A stretch of DNA of 51,757 nt, from positions 1 through 51,757 of the forward strand of contig CAYXGZ010000023.1 in NCBI GenBank assembly GCA_964464755.1, in the 5' to 3' direction. The DNA is from CAYXGZ01 sp964464755. Its GTDB lineage: Bacteria; Planctomycetota; MHYJ01; JACPRB01. A program made the position numbers and the translations under genes. A model generated the notes under the pieces. That model did not search any database. It worked only from the letters and a program-made list of their open reading frames with translations, and was not told where the DNA came from. Shown here one piece after another: positions 25,789 through 34,425 of the stretch (within the stretch, counting starts at the first letter, position 1; each line of letters opens with the position of its first letter).

Positions 25789-26547
25789 CTACTTGGGCAG
25801 CACGACGTAGTTGATGCCGCGGACGACCTCGTGGACCTTGTAGGACACCGAGTCCAGGAAGTCCATGTAGTCCTTCAACGAGGTCTTGAACTCGGACTGG
25901 AACTGCTCCTCGAACTCGAACACGATCGGCATGCGGTGGCGGCGGATCGTCGCCGCGGCGCCCTTCAGGGCGAGGAGGTCGCTGCCCTGGATGTCGATCT
26001 TCATGAAGCTGATCGGCTTGGCCAGCTCGAGGCTGTCGATGGTGAGGGTGACGACCTTGCGCCCCGTCGTCGCCCGCGGGTCGATGCCGTAGGACCCGTA
26101 GGAGCCGAAGCGGACGAAGTCCGGGACCGGGTAGTAGGCGGTCTCTCCGTTGCGCTCGTGGACGGCGTTCTGGTAGACGCGGATGTTCGTCCTGCCGTTG
26201 GCGGCGATGTTCTTGCGCAGGATCTCGGCGACGTAGTCGTCGGCCTCGAAGGCCAGGACCTCGCCGGTGGGCCCGACGAAGTCCGAGAACAGCAGGGCCA
26301 TCTGGCCGAAGCAGGAGCCGACGTCCAGGACGGTCGTGCCCGGCTTGATGTAGCGTTTCGCGATGTCGACGATCTCCGGCTCGAAGATCTCCCCGTTCTT
26401 CATCTGGTTGATGACGATGTCGGTGGTGATCCCCTCGGGGAGGTAGTAGTTGCCGTGGCGGGTCTTGTAGAGGGCGAGGGGCAGGTCGTGCCGTCCCCCG
26501 CCGCCCCCGAGGAGCGAGCGGACGCCCTTCTTCAGCCAGCCCAGCAT
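25789..26547 (-). CDS. FkbM-family methyltransferase
   Basis: 252 residues. SAM-binding motif I is TTVLDVGSCFGQMALLF, followed by GEVLAFEADDYVAEILRKNIAANG. The FkbM signature near the C-terminus is FMKIDIQGSDLLALKGA. Enzymes of this family O-methylate sugars, peptides or small molecules; here the substrate is not indicated because neighbouring genes are unrelated. There is no membrane segment. It has its own near-consensus promoter and a GGGAG Shine-Dalgarno sequence, so it is probably transcribed alone. Confidence 0.9.
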   Translation of the reverse strand: MLGWLKKGVRSLLGGGGGRHDLPLALYKTRHGNYYLPEGITTDIVINQMKNGEIFEPEIVDIAKRYIKPGTTVLDVGSCFGQMALLFSDFVGPTGEVLAFEADDYVAEILRKNIAANGRTNIRVYQNAVHERNGETAYYPVPDFVRFGSYGSYGIDPRATTGRKVVTLTIDSLELAKPISFMKIDIQGSDLLALKGAAATIRRHRMPIVFEFEEQFQSEFKTSLKDYMDFLDSVSYKVHEVVRGINYVVLPK

Positions 26548-26606
26548 GATCGTCTCCCGCGATTGGCCGGTTCCGCCCAGTTCCCGCGGTCCCGGATCGA
26601 GCGCGC

Positions 26607-26634
26607 ATTATATCGGATGCCCGGAACGCGTCAC
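26607..26634 (-). promoter_or_regulatory. Promoter of the FkbM methyltransferase gene
   Basis: On the minus strand a GTGACG box (26634-26629) is followed after 16 bases by a perfect TATAAT (26612-26607). The start site would be near 26600, giving a leader of about 50 bases with a Shine-Dalgarno sequence before the ATG at 26547. Confidence 0.75.
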
Positions 26635-26674
26635 CGGCGATCCGGGGGTGCGGACGAGGGTCCGCCCCGGGCGG

Positions 26675-28627
26675 TCACTTCAACTCGAACCGCGGGTTGA
26701 ACTTCGCCCTGATGTGCTCGATCACGCGCGCGTTGTAGGCCGCCACGAATCCGCTCGACCGCGGACACTCGCAGCAGCCGACGGAACCGAGGCGCACGCG
26801 TCGGGCGAAACACCAGCACTGCCCGAGCCGCGCGAGCCATCCCAATGCGCCCTCGCGCCGCCGGTACTGCCGCCCGCACTTCACGCACAGCTCCCGGGGG
26901 CTCCTCACCAGTCCGGTCGTCAGGATCTCGAACGTGCCCCCCGCGATGGCGGCGACCGCCTTCGCTTCCCCCTTCTTCGCCGCCCCGGATCTCCGCCGTT
27001 CCTTCTCTCGGCGCAGGTCCTCCGGCGAGAGCTTCCGATCTTCCTGGCGCTCGATCATCTCGACGGCCTGCTCCGCCTCGTCGACATCCCAGTCGGCACC
27101 TTCCAGGGCGATCCGGCAGACGTCCGCCATCGCGTCGGTGCGATCCATCAGCTCCCTGAGCGCGCCCTCCTCCTTCGGGCTCGCGGGACTCGCCCCGGGT
27201 CCGAGCTCCTGGACCTCCGTCGCCTGCAAGCGCGGCAGCGCGGCCCACTTCAGGAAACGCACGAAGGCCTGCGTCGCGCCCTCGGGGCCGTCGACCTCGA
27301 TGGCGACCTTGTGCGGATTCCCCTCGAGAAACCGCGCCACGAATCCCTCCCGGGTCACGCCGCGAACGGCGCCCTCCGCCTCCGTCCATTCGAACGAGGG
27401 GACGGAGCGCAGTAGGCCCGGCCACTGGCCGCGCTCGATCGGCGAACGAAAGGACAACTCGACGCGTTGGGGAGGAGGGGGAGGAGGTGCCGGCTCGGGG
27501 GCCAGCTCGGCCGGCGTCGGGATCCTGCCTTCCGCGAGTATTTCCGCCTCGGCTTGGATCAACCGCCACTCCTCGCCCGACATCCTCAAGGCACGGCCGA
27601 TCGCCCGCGGCGAAACCACGGAAGGGATCAGGCGGATCTGCCGGATCGCGGCCCTGGCACGAGCCCTCGCTTCGTCGATCCGCCCGCACCGCATGAGGCA
27701 TCGCGCCGCAAGGAGGGATGTCGGCACGTAGGACGTCGTCGGCCGGCAGGCGATCCAGTCGGGAACCACCCAGTCCAGGTCCTCCCAGGTCCCCTCGACG
27801 GGTCCGTCCGGCCATTTCTCGCGAGCCTCGAGTTCCCCGTAGACCTCGGCGGCGGCGCCGAAGTGCCCTTCCAGCTCGAGGCATTCCGCCAGGTCGAGGA
27901 GGTCATTGGGGTCCCTCGTTGCCGCGACCTTCGAACGGGCATCGGCCGCGTCGGCGAACACCTGGTACTCGATCTCGATGTCGAAGTCCGGCTTGAGATC
28001 CGCGAAATCCCAGGTCCAGGCATGGGGCGTCCGGGCTCGCGGATCGGGAGTCGCCTTCCGGACCGCGCGCGGATCGACCCCGTCGAACTCGAGGATGATC
28101 CGCGCCGATCCGATCGCGCCGCGCCACCCCGCGCCCGTCTTCAGGATGTACGAGAACCGCCTCGCGCGGAACGGCGTGTGCTTCGTGTGCGGGTCGTCGC
28201 GCGTGTCCACGGCATAGGAGACGTCGACCGCCACTCTCGAATCGGCGGCGAGATCCTGCATCCAGCAGAGCCATTGGCGATACGGGGCCTTCGTCGCGGG
28301 CTCCGCGGAGGGATCGTCCGGGCGCTTCTCCTGCTGGACGACGGCCACGGCGGGGGTCCCGTCCACCCGCGCTTCGAACTCACGAAGGTCGACGGCGTCG
28401 TGGTCGCGGGACCATGACGTGCCGGCCGGGAATCCGATCTCGAGCCGCTCCGCCGGACCCGGATTGCGCAACACGAAGCGCGCATGCACTCGAGCTTCGT
28501 CGGGGCGCAGGACGATCCGCACGACCTCGGATTCCATTTCCACGCGCGTGGCTTGCCGCGGCTCGATACCCTCGCCGGCCCGGCCGAGTGGCTCCGGCGC
28601 GATGTCGGGCGGCATTCTCCCGATCAT
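26675..28627 (-). CDS. DUF4424-like protein with zinc ribbon tail
   Basis: 650 residues from MIGRMPPDIAPEP; the next ATG at 28615 is an equally possible start because the AAGGAAG upstream is too close to the first. Residues about 25-230 look like the beta-sandwich of DUF4424-type proteins (ARVHARFVLRNPGPAERLEIGFP, REFEARVDGTPAVAV, VAVDVSYAV). A TPR-like helical region (DPNDLLDLAECLELEGHFGAAAEVYGEL), a Pro-rich linker, and helical charged segments follow. A final Cys-rich part (ELCVKCGRQYRR, LGSVGCCECPRSSG) resembles a zinc ribbon. No signal peptide is evident. Codon bias is somewhat weaker than in neighbouring genes. Function unknown. Confidence 0.7.
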   Translation of the reverse strand: MIGRMPPDIAPEPLGRAGEGIEPRQATRVEMESEVVRIVLRPDEARVHARFVLRNPGPAERLEIGFPAGTSWSRDHDAVDLREFEARVDGTPAVAVVQQEKRPDDPSAEPATKAPYRQWLCWMQDLAADSRVAVDVSYAVDTRDDPHTKHTPFRARRFSYILKTGAGWRGAIGSARIILEFDGVDPRAVRKATPDPRARTPHAWTWDFADLKPDFDIEIEYQVFADAADARSKVAATRDPNDLLDLAECLELEGHFGAAAEVYGELEAREKWPDGPVEGTWEDLDWVVPDWIACRPTTSYVPTSLLAARCLMRCGRIDEARARARAAIRQIRLIPSVVSPRAIGRALRMSGEEWRLIQAEAEILAEGRIPTPAELAPEPAPPPPPPQRVELSFRSPIERGQWPGLLRSVPSFEWTEAEGAVRGVTREGFVARFLEGNPHKVAIEVDGPEGATQAFVRFLKWAALPRLQATEVQELGPGASPASPKEEGALRELMDRTDAMADVCRIALEGADWDVDEAEQAVEMIERQEDRKLSPEDLRREKERRRSGAAKKGEAKAVAAIAGGTFEILTTGLVRSPRELCVKCGRQYRRREGALGWLARLGQCWCFARRVRLGSVGCCECPRSSGFVAAYNARVIEHIRAKFNPRFELK

Positions 28628-28878
28628 ACTTCCTTCGAAGCGCGGCGCGAGGGAGCATCGGCGTCGAGAGTCCGTGGGGCCGGAGGCAGGACGCCGCACC
28701 CTCTTCTCTCCCGGGGCGGAAGCGAGATCCTCAAGTCGTTGGCCCTGAATCCGCTGGCCGGCACGGCCCGTTGAGGTTCGACCCGCCCCGGTTCGATTCG
28801 TAACGCCGCCGGTCCCGCCCCCGCTCGGGCCGGCGCTGGCACGCGGATTGCACTCCCCTCCCGCGAAAGGAGCCGCGC

Positions 28879-29454
28879 ATGCTCGACCGGATGATGAGGG
28901 CCCTCCGCGGATCGCCCGACGCGGAAGCGGCCATCGGAGCGGGCCCCGCCGCCGAAATCGTCGCCTCCATCCCGCCCGCCCTCCGGGGCGAGCTCGGCGG
29001 CGAAGTCCCGATCACCCCCACCTACGACGCGTTCCTCCGGCTCTTCTCGTCGGCGACGCGCTGCCTGAAGCTCTTCGTCCCCTACGTCGACCCCAGCTTC
29101 ACCGCCCTCGTCGCCCACTGCCGCGCCCCGGTCCGCGTCCTCACCACCGTCCCCGACGGCCGCGGCGTCCGCACCAGCCCCGTCCTCGAGCGCTGCGCCA
29201 CGGTCCGCGACCTCCAGGTCCGCTACCTCAACGAGCGCCGCTCCAAGTCCCTCATCTACCAGGTCCACGCCAAGCTCATCATCGCCGACGGCGCCCGCGC
29301 CTACGTGGGCTCGGCGAACATGACCGACACGAGCATCCACTACAACCTGGAGCTGGGGGTCTGGCTGAGGGACGCGGAGATCGTGGGCCGGCTGGAGCGC
29401 CTCTTCGACCGCATGTACGACCGGGTCGGGGTGCCGTCCAAGCTCGTGGGCTGA
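28879..29454 (+). CDS. Phospholipase D-like protein with a single HKD motif
   Basis: 191 residues. The motif VHAKLIIADGARAYVGSANMTDTSIHYNLELGV supplies His, Lys and Asp of one HxKxxxxD motif and the following GSAN signature. Full PLD enzymes contain two HKD motifs; this one would need to dimerise, as Nuc-type endonucleases do. No signal peptide. AAAGGAG precedes the ATG at good distance. It is convergent with the HAD phosphatase, the two stop codons being adjacent. A phosphodiesterase or nuclease role is inferred from the family. Confidence 0.82.
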   Translation: MLDRMMRALRGSPDAEAAIGAGPAAEIVASIPPALRGELGGEVPITPTYDAFLRLFSSATRCLKLFVPYVDPSFTALVAHCRAPVRVLTTVPDGRGVRTSPVLERCATVRDLQVRYLNERRSKSLIYQVHAKLIIADGARAYVGSANMTDTSIHYNLELGVWLRDAEIVGRLERLFDRMYDRVGVPSKLVG

Positions 29455-30096
29455 TCAACGACGGCCGAGGACCACGTCCACGAGCTGCTCGAAGCGGTCG
29501 ATGCGGTGGGCGGCGCCGTCGAGGTCCCCGTCCTTGCCGTAGCCGTACGTGACGCCGCAGAAGTCCACGCCCGCGTTCCGGGCCGTCGCGTGGTCCACGT
29601 CGCTGTCCCCCACCATGAGGGACCGCGCCGCGGGGACCTCCAGGGCCGCCAGGCTCTCCCGCAGCGCCGCCGGATCCGGCTTGTGCACGGGCAGGGTGTC
29701 CGCGCCGTAGACCCGGGCGAAGCGCTCCTCGAGGCGCAGGCCCGCCAGGATCTTCCTCGTCATGTGCTCCGGCTTGTTCGTCACGATCACGCAGGCCGCC
29801 TCGAGCGCCGCCAGCGTCTCCCGCACCCCGGGGTACAGCGTCGTCCGCACCAGCAGGCGCGTCCCGTAGACCTCCCGGATCCGCGCCACGGCCGCCGGGC
29901 AGCGCTCCGGGTGGCTCGCCCCCAGCAGCCGGTCCACCAGAGTCGAGATCCCGCCCCCGATCGCCGCGATCACCTCCGGCTCCCGGAACTCCGGCAGCCC
30001 GAACTCCCGCATCACGGCGTTCGTCGAGTCCGCGATGTCCGGGCCCGAGTGGATCAGCGTCCCGTCCAGGTCGAGGAAGAGCAGGTCGTAGCGCAC
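29455..30096 (-). CDS. gph: HAD-superfamily hydrolase, phosphoglycolate phosphatase-like
   Basis: 213 residues. Motif I is LLFLDLDGTLIHSGPDI with nucleophile and acid Asp. The helical cap follows (STNAVMREFGLPEF). Motif II is VIVTNKP. Motif III is HKPDPAALRESLAAL, and motif IV is MVGDSDVDHATARNAGVDFCGVTYGYG. This pattern and length fit phosphoglycolate phosphatase (Gph) and related PGMB-like enzymes, which remove phosphoglycolate made during DNA repair or photorespiration. Substrate is inferred. It is divergent from the fba operon. Confidence 0.85.
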   Translation of the reverse strand: MRYDLLFLDLDGTLIHSGPDIADSTNAVMREFGLPEFREPEVIAAIGGGISTLVDRLLGASHPERCPAAVARIREVYGTRLLVRTTLYPGVRETLAALEAACVIVTNKPEHMTRKILAGLRLEERFARVYGADTLPVHKPDPAALRESLAALEVPAARSLMVGDSDVDHATARNAGVDFCGVTYGYGKDGDLDGAAHRIDRFEQLVDVVLGRR

Positions 30097-30129
30097 GGCG
30101 GGACATCATAGCGAGGCGGCCGCTTTTCG

Positions 30130-30159
30130 TTGATCGTTCCGCCCCGCCGTTTCCATAAT
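30130..30159 (+). promoter_or_regulatory. Promoter of the fba-fbp operon
   Basis: TTGATC (30130-30135) and CATAAT (30154-30159), spacing 18 bases. The predicted start near 30166 gives a leader of about 22 bases carrying a GGAG Shine-Dalgarno sequence before the ATG at 30189. Confidence 0.7.
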
Positions 30160-30188
30160 GCGCGGCGTACCTACCCCCGGAGCCGCCC

Positions 30189-31565
30189 ATGCCTGAAGCC
30201 TGGAAGGACCTCGCGACCCTGAAGACCGAGCTCGCCGGCTGCCTCAAGATCGGCGCCGACGGCGTCACCGTCACCGACGAGAAGGCGTTCCTCGACGCCA
30301 AGCTCGACTCGCTGGTCCGCACGGCCGCGCTGACGGCCGACCCGGCCGCCAAGGCCGCCGCGATCTGGATCCTCCGCTCCGCGGCCAACGCGCTGGGCGC
30401 GGTCTCGGCCTCCATCCAGGGCCTCTACGACGCCTTCGCCCGGGGCGAGGTGAAGGGCTTCACCGTCCCCGCCCACAACATCCGCGGCCTCGTCTACGAC
30501 AAGGCCCGCGCCCTCTTCCGCGTCGGCAAGGAGCTCGACGCGGGCGCGTTCGTCTTCGAGATCGCCAAGAGCGAGATGGGCTACTGCGACCTCCGGCCGG
30601 CCGAGTACGCCGCGTGCGTCCTCGCCGGCGCCATGAAGGAGCGCTGGAAGGGCCCCGTCTTCATCCAGGGCGACCACTTCCAGTTCGCCCCCAAGGACTA
30701 CGCCAAGGACCCCGTCGCGACCACCGAGGGCATCAAGAAGCTCACCAAGGAGGCCGTCGACGCGGGCTTCTACAACATCGACATCGACCCCTCGACCCTC
30801 GTCGTCCTCGAGCGCCCCACCGTCAAGGAGCAGCAGCGCGACAACTACGAGCGCTGCGCCGAGCTCACGGCCTACATCCGCTCCATCGAGCCCAAGGGCG
30901 TCACGATCAGCGTCGGCGGCGAGATCGGCGAGGTCGGCAAGAAGAACTCCACCGCCGAGGAGTTCGAGGCCTTCTTCGAGGGCTACAAGGAGAAGTACTC
31001 CGGCAAGCCGATCTCCAAGATGTCGGTCCAGACCGGCACCTCGCACGGCGGCGTGATCCTTCCCGACGGCTCCCGCCAGGAGGTCTCCCTCGACTTCAAG
31101 GTCCTCGAGAGCATCACCGCGGCCTGCCGGAGGCACGGCCTCGCCGGCACCGTCCAGCACGGGGCCTCGACGCTGCCCGAGAAGTTCTTCGACCAGTTCC
31201 CGAAGCACGACGCGATCGAGATCCACCTCGCGACCGAGTTCCAGCGCCTCGTGTTCGACCACCCGAAGTTCCCCGCCGAGCTCCGCAAGAAGATGCACGA
31301 CTGGATCCGCGTCACGAAGCCCGCCGAGTGGAAGGAGGGCGCCAGCGAGGCCCAGAACATCGAGAAGTGCGCCAAGCGCGCCTGGGGCCCCCACAAGAAG
31401 GAGATCTGGAGCCTGCCCGCCGACGCCCACGCCGCGATCCTCGGCACCCTCGAGAACAAGTTCCGCACGCTCTTCGGCCTGCTCAACGTGAAGGGCACCC
31501 GCGCCGCCGTCGCGAAGCACGTGAAGGCCGTCCCGGTCGCGGCGCCGAAGCCCGCGGGACTCTAG
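30189..31565 (+). CDS. fba: Class II fructose-bisphosphate aldolase, long form
   Basis: 458 residues, longer than the E. coli-type class II enzyme (about 360) because of an N-terminal extension of roughly 90 residues. The zinc-site region reads VFIQGDHFQFAPKDY. The active-site segments VTISVGGEIGEVGKKNS and SVQTGTSHGGVILPDG follow the family order, and LAGTVQHGASTLPEKFF corresponds to the C-terminal phosphate-binding loop. The enzyme interconverts fructose 1,6-bisphosphate with dihydroxyacetone phosphate and glyceraldehyde 3-phosphate. The gene is followed after eight bases by fructose-1,6-bisphosphatase, so gluconeogenic or pentose-cycle use is likely. Substrate could also be a related sugar bisphosphate. 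Confidence 0.82.
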   Translation: MPEAWKDLATLKTELAGCLKIGADGVTVTDEKAFLDAKLDSLVRTAALTADPAAKAAAIWILRSAANALGAVSASIQGLYDAFARGEVKGFTVPAHNIRGLVYDKARALFRVGKELDAGAFVFEIAKSEMGYCDLRPAEYAACVLAGAMKERWKGPVFIQGDHFQFAPKDYAKDPVATTEGIKKLTKEAVDAGFYNIDIDPSTLVVLERPTVKEQQRDNYERCAELTAYIRSIEPKGVTISVGGEIGEVGKKNSTAEEFEAFFEGYKEKYSGKPISKMSVQTGTSHGGVILPDGSRQEVSLDFKVLESITAACRRHGLAGTVQHGASTLPEKFFDQFPKHDAIEIHLATEFQRLVFDHPKFPAELRKKMHDWIRVTKPAEWKEGASEAQNIEKCAKRAWGPHKKEIWSLPADAHAAILGTLENKFRTLFGLLNVKGTRAAVAKHVKAVPVAAPKPAGL

Positions 31566-31573
31566 GAGGTCGC

Positions 31574-32572
31574 ATGCACGGCTCGATCATCACGATCCAG
31601 CGCCACATCGCGGCGCTGCAGCACCAGTACGCCGACGCGAGCGGCTCGTTCACGGCGATGCTCTGGGACCTCGTCCTCGCGGTGAAGATGATCGCCCGCG
31701 AGGTCCGCCGCGCCGGCCTCATCGACATCCTCGGCACGATCGGCCACGCCAACGTCCACGGCGAGAAGGTCCAGAAGCTCGACGAGTACGCCCAGGACCA
31801 GGTCTACCACTCGATGATCCTCGGCGGCCACGTCTGCTGCATGGCCAGCGAGGAGCGCGCCGAGCTGATGCGCGTGCCCCGCGAGTTCAAGAAGGGCAAG
31901 TACGTCCTCCTGTACGACCCGCTCGACGGCTCCTCGAACATCGACGTGAACATCTCGATCGGCACGATCTTCTCGATCCACAAGAAGATCACGCCCGGCG
32001 AGGAGGGCCAGCTCGAGGACTGCCTGCAGACCGGCCTGAAGCAGGTCGCCGCGGGCTACGTCATCTACGGCTCCTCGGTCATGCTCGTCTACACGACCGG
32101 CCAGGGCGTGCACGGGTTCACGCTCGACCCGACGCTCGGCGAGTTCCTGCTCTCCCACGAGAACATCCGCATGCCCGAGCGCGGCAAGACCTACTCGATC
32201 AACGAGGGCAACTCGGCCTCGTTCGACAAGGGCACCGCGGCCTACGTGAGCTGGCTCAAGGAGAAGGACCTCGCGTCGGGCCGGCCCTACAGCCAGCGCT
32301 ACGTCGGCACGCTCGTGGCGGACTTCCACCGCACGCTGATCAACGGCGGGATCTTCATGTACCCCGCCTCGCCGCGGCCGAAGCTGCGCCTCCTCTACGA
32401 GGCGGCCCCGATGGCCATGATCGCCGAGCAGGCCGGCGGCAGCGCGACGACGGGGACCCAGCGCATCCTCGAGATCCAGCCGACCGAGCTCCACCAGAAG
32501 GTCCCGCTGATCACCGGCAGCCGGAACGACGTGAAGGACTACGTCGACTATTTCCAGGGGAAACGGACGTAG
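31574..32572 (+). CDS. fbp: Class I fructose-1,6-bisphosphatase
   Basis: 332 residues, the normal length. The metal and substrate motif VLLYDPLDGSSNIDVNISIGTIFSI is complete, and EERAEL supplies upstream acidic ligands. RYVGTLVADFHRTLINGGIFMYP and KLRLLYEAAPMAMIAEQAGG are the conserved C-terminal signature of FBPase class I. It hydrolyses fructose 1,6-bisphosphate to fructose 6-phosphate, a committed step of gluconeogenesis. AGGAGG sits between the fba stop and the ATG, so it is translated from the same message. Confidence 0.95.
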   Translation: MHGSIITIQRHIAALQHQYADASGSFTAMLWDLVLAVKMIAREVRRAGLIDILGTIGHANVHGEKVQKLDEYAQDQVYHSMILGGHVCCMASEERAELMRVPREFKKGKYVLLYDPLDGSSNIDVNISIGTIFSIHKKITPGEEGQLEDCLQTGLKQVAAGYVIYGSSVMLVYTTGQGVHGFTLDPTLGEFLLSHENIRMPERGKTYSINEGNSASFDKGTAAYVSWLKEKDLASGRPYSQRYVGTLVADFHRTLINGGIFMYPASPRPKLRLLYEAAPMAMIAEQAGGSATTGTQRILEIQPTELHQKVPLITGSRNDVKDYVDYFQGKRT

Positions 32573-32580
32573 GCGAATCG

Positions 32581-32611
32581 TTGCAACGTCCGGGAACCCG
32601 CGTGGTATAGT
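32581..32611 (+). promoter_or_regulatory. Promoter of the HEAT-repeat gene
   Basis: TTGCAA (32581-32586) and TATAGT (32606-32611), spacing 19 bases. The leader would be about 75 bases with a strong GAGGAGGGGG Shine-Dalgarno sequence just before the ATG. Confidence 0.65.
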
Positions 32612-32691
32612 TCAAGAAGGTTGGGGCGCCCGGGAAGGGCGCCGGGAGAGCGGCGCGGCGCCCGCCGCGGCCGAGGAGAGAGGAGGGGGAC

Positions 32692-33528
32692 ATGTCCGAA
32701 TCCGATTCCACCCAGCTCCGCCGGATTCTCGAGCTCTGCAAGGCCGGTTCCCGCCTGCCCGAGGAGGCCGTCGCGGCCCTGATCGCCGGGCCGCCGTCCG
32801 TGGAACCGCTCCTCGTCGACCTGGTCCGCTCCCGCGCCGTCCGCGACGACGCCTGGGGCCCGCTCTGGGCCATCGTCGTCCTCGGCGAGCGGCGCTCCCC
32901 CGCCGGCCTGGGCGCCATCCTCGACGCCATGCGCGACGGGGCCGAGCTGATCCACGAGGGCGCCGAGTTCGCGCTGCTGCGCTACGGCGCCGCGGCCGCC
33001 GGGCCCGTGCTCCGCTTCCTCGACGAGAACCCCGGCCTCGAGGGCCGGGTGCACCTCTACTCCGTGCTCGCCCGCACCGGCGACCGGCGCGCGCTCGACT
33101 ACCTCGCCGCGCAGCTGCTGCGGGACGAGGACGGCCGCGCGGGCGTCGCGTGGAGCATCGCGGAGTGCCGGGATCCCCGCGCCGTCGCCGCGCTCGAGAT
33201 CTACCTCGCCCGGCCCGGCCGGCGCGACCCCGAGCTCGTCGAGGCCCTCGAGGCCGCGTCGGACCCCGAGACCCTGCACAACCCGCTGCTGCGCGACTGG
33301 CGCCTGCACTGGACCTGGACCGACGAGGACGAGGCGCTGCCCGAGGACGAGGAGGACGCCGTCGAACCCGCGGGCGAGATGCCCGAGGAGACGCCGGCCT
33401 TCCAGCCCCGCTGCTACGACGTGGACTGCCCCCAGTGCGGCTCGAACCTGGAGTACGACACGAGCGACGGGTCGGTGCGGGTCACGCGGAGGGGGCGGGT
33501 CGGGTCGTCGCGGCCGGGCCGGCGCTAG
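32692..33528 (+). CDS. HEAT-like repeat protein with C-terminal CxxC
   Basis: 278 residues. About five helical repeats of the HEAT/PBS-lyase kind run from residue 20 to 200 (DDAWGPLWAIVVLGERRSPAGLGAILDAM, GDRRALDYLAAQLL, GRAGVAWSIAECRDPRAVAALEIYL). An acidic linker (DEDEALPEDEEDAVEPAGE) and a short tail with CPQCGSNLEYD, a half zinc ribbon, complete it. Such repeats act as protein-binding scaffolds; the partner is unknown. The final stop overlaps the stop of the convergent sigma factor in a shared CTAG. Confidence 0.75.
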   Translation: MSESDSTQLRRILELCKAGSRLPEEAVAALIAGPPSVEPLLVDLVRSRAVRDDAWGPLWAIVVLGERRSPAGLGAILDAMRDGAELIHEGAEFALLRYGAAAAGPVLRFLDENPGLEGRVHLYSVLARTGDRRALDYLAAQLLRDEDGRAGVAWSIAECRDPRAVAALEIYLARPGRRDPELVEALEAASDPETLHNPLLRDWRLHWTWTDEDEALPEDEEDAVEPAGEMPEETPAFQPRCYDVDCPQCGSNLEYDTSDGSVRVTRRGRVGSSRPGRR

Positions 33529-34385
33529 GCCGGTTCGCCCGGCTTGGAGAGGTGGCGCTGCAGCTTCTTGAGCGCGACCTTCTCGATCTGCCGGACGCGC
33601 TCGCGGGTGATCTTCATCTTCTTGCCGATGTCGCCGAGCGTCATCGGCTGCCCGTCGTACAGCCCGTAGCGCAGGCGCAGCACGGCCGCCTCGCGCTCGC
33701 TGATCGCCTTGAGCAGGCCCTCGATGCGCTCGCCGTCCATCGTCGTGAAGACGGAGGTCTCGGGCCGCGAGGCCTCCTTCAGGTCGGCGACCTCGTTGGT
33801 CGGCCACATCACGTCGAGGCTGACGGGCCGGCCGAGGTTGTCCGCGGCGTTCATCGCGCGCTTGAGGATCTCCATCCCCTCGCCGCCGAGCTCCATCGCC
33901 TCGGCGATCTCGGAGACGTCCGGCTTGCGGCCGAGCTTCTGGGACAGCTCGTTGTTGACCGTCTTCCACTTCGCGATGACCTCGACCATGTAGGACGGGA
34001 TGCGCACGGTCTTCGCCGTGTTCACGAGGGCGCGGCGGATCGCCTGGCGGATCCACCAGGTCGCGTAGGTGCTGAAGCGGCACTTGCGGGCGGGGTCGAA
34101 GCGGCTGACCGCCTTGAGCAGGCCGAGGTTGCCCTCCTCGATGAGGTCGAGGAAGGCGAGCCCCTTGTTGACGTAGTTCTTGGCGACGCTGACGACGAGG
34201 CGGAGGTTCGCGCGGATGAACTGCTCGCGGGCCTTCAGCGCGTCCTCGCGCGCGGCGGCGTCCTTGGAGGACAGCTTCTTCATCCGCCGGGCGAGGTCCA
34301 TCTCCTGCGGCCCGGTGAGCAGCTTGACGTCCTGGATCTCCTTCAGGTACTGCTCGACCCCGCTCTCCTGCCTCAGGATGACCAT
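33525..34385 (-). CDS. Sigma-70 family RNA polymerase sigma factor (group 1/2 type)
   Basis: 286 residues. Region 1.2 is SGVEQYLKEIQDVKLLTGPQEM. Regions 2.1-2.4 run from LKAREQFIRANLRLVVSVAKNYVNKGLAFLDLIEEGNLGLLKAV to CRFSTYATWWIRQAIRRALVNTAKTVRIP. Region 3 follows, and region 4 ends with REAAVLRLRYGLYDGQPMTLGDIGKKMKITRERVRQIEKVALKKLQRHL. It lacks the long region 1.1 and non-conserved insertion of the full housekeeping factor, so it may be a short primary factor or an RpoS/group 2 form. It has its own promoter immediately upstream and an almost absent leader. Confidence 0.92.
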   Translation of the reverse strand: MVILRQESGVEQYLKEIQDVKLLTGPQEMDLARRMKKLSSKDAAAREDALKAREQFIRANLRLVVSVAKNYVNKGLAFLDLIEEGNLGLLKAVSRFDPARKCRFSTYATWWIRQAIRRALVNTAKTVRIPSYMVEVIAKWKTVNNELSQKLGRKPDVSEIAEAMELGGEGMEILKRAMNAADNLGRPVSLDVMWPTNEVADLKEASRPETSVFTTMDGERIEGLLKAISEREAAVLRLRYGLYDGQPMTLGDIGKKMKITRERVRQIEKVALKKLQRHLSKPGEPA

Positions 34386-34394
34386 GCTCGGGCG

Positions 34395-34424
34395 ATTCTA
34401 GCGGGACCCGTCGAGACGCCGCAA
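34395..34424 (-). promoter_or_regulatory. Promoter of the sigma-70 gene
   Basis: Minus strand: TTGCGG (34424-34419), 18-base spacer, TAGAAT (34400-34395). The start would fall about three bases before the ATG at 34385, so the mRNA is nearly leaderless. It lies in the 40-base gap after the glycosyltransferase. Confidence 0.65.
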
Positions 34425-34425
34425 G

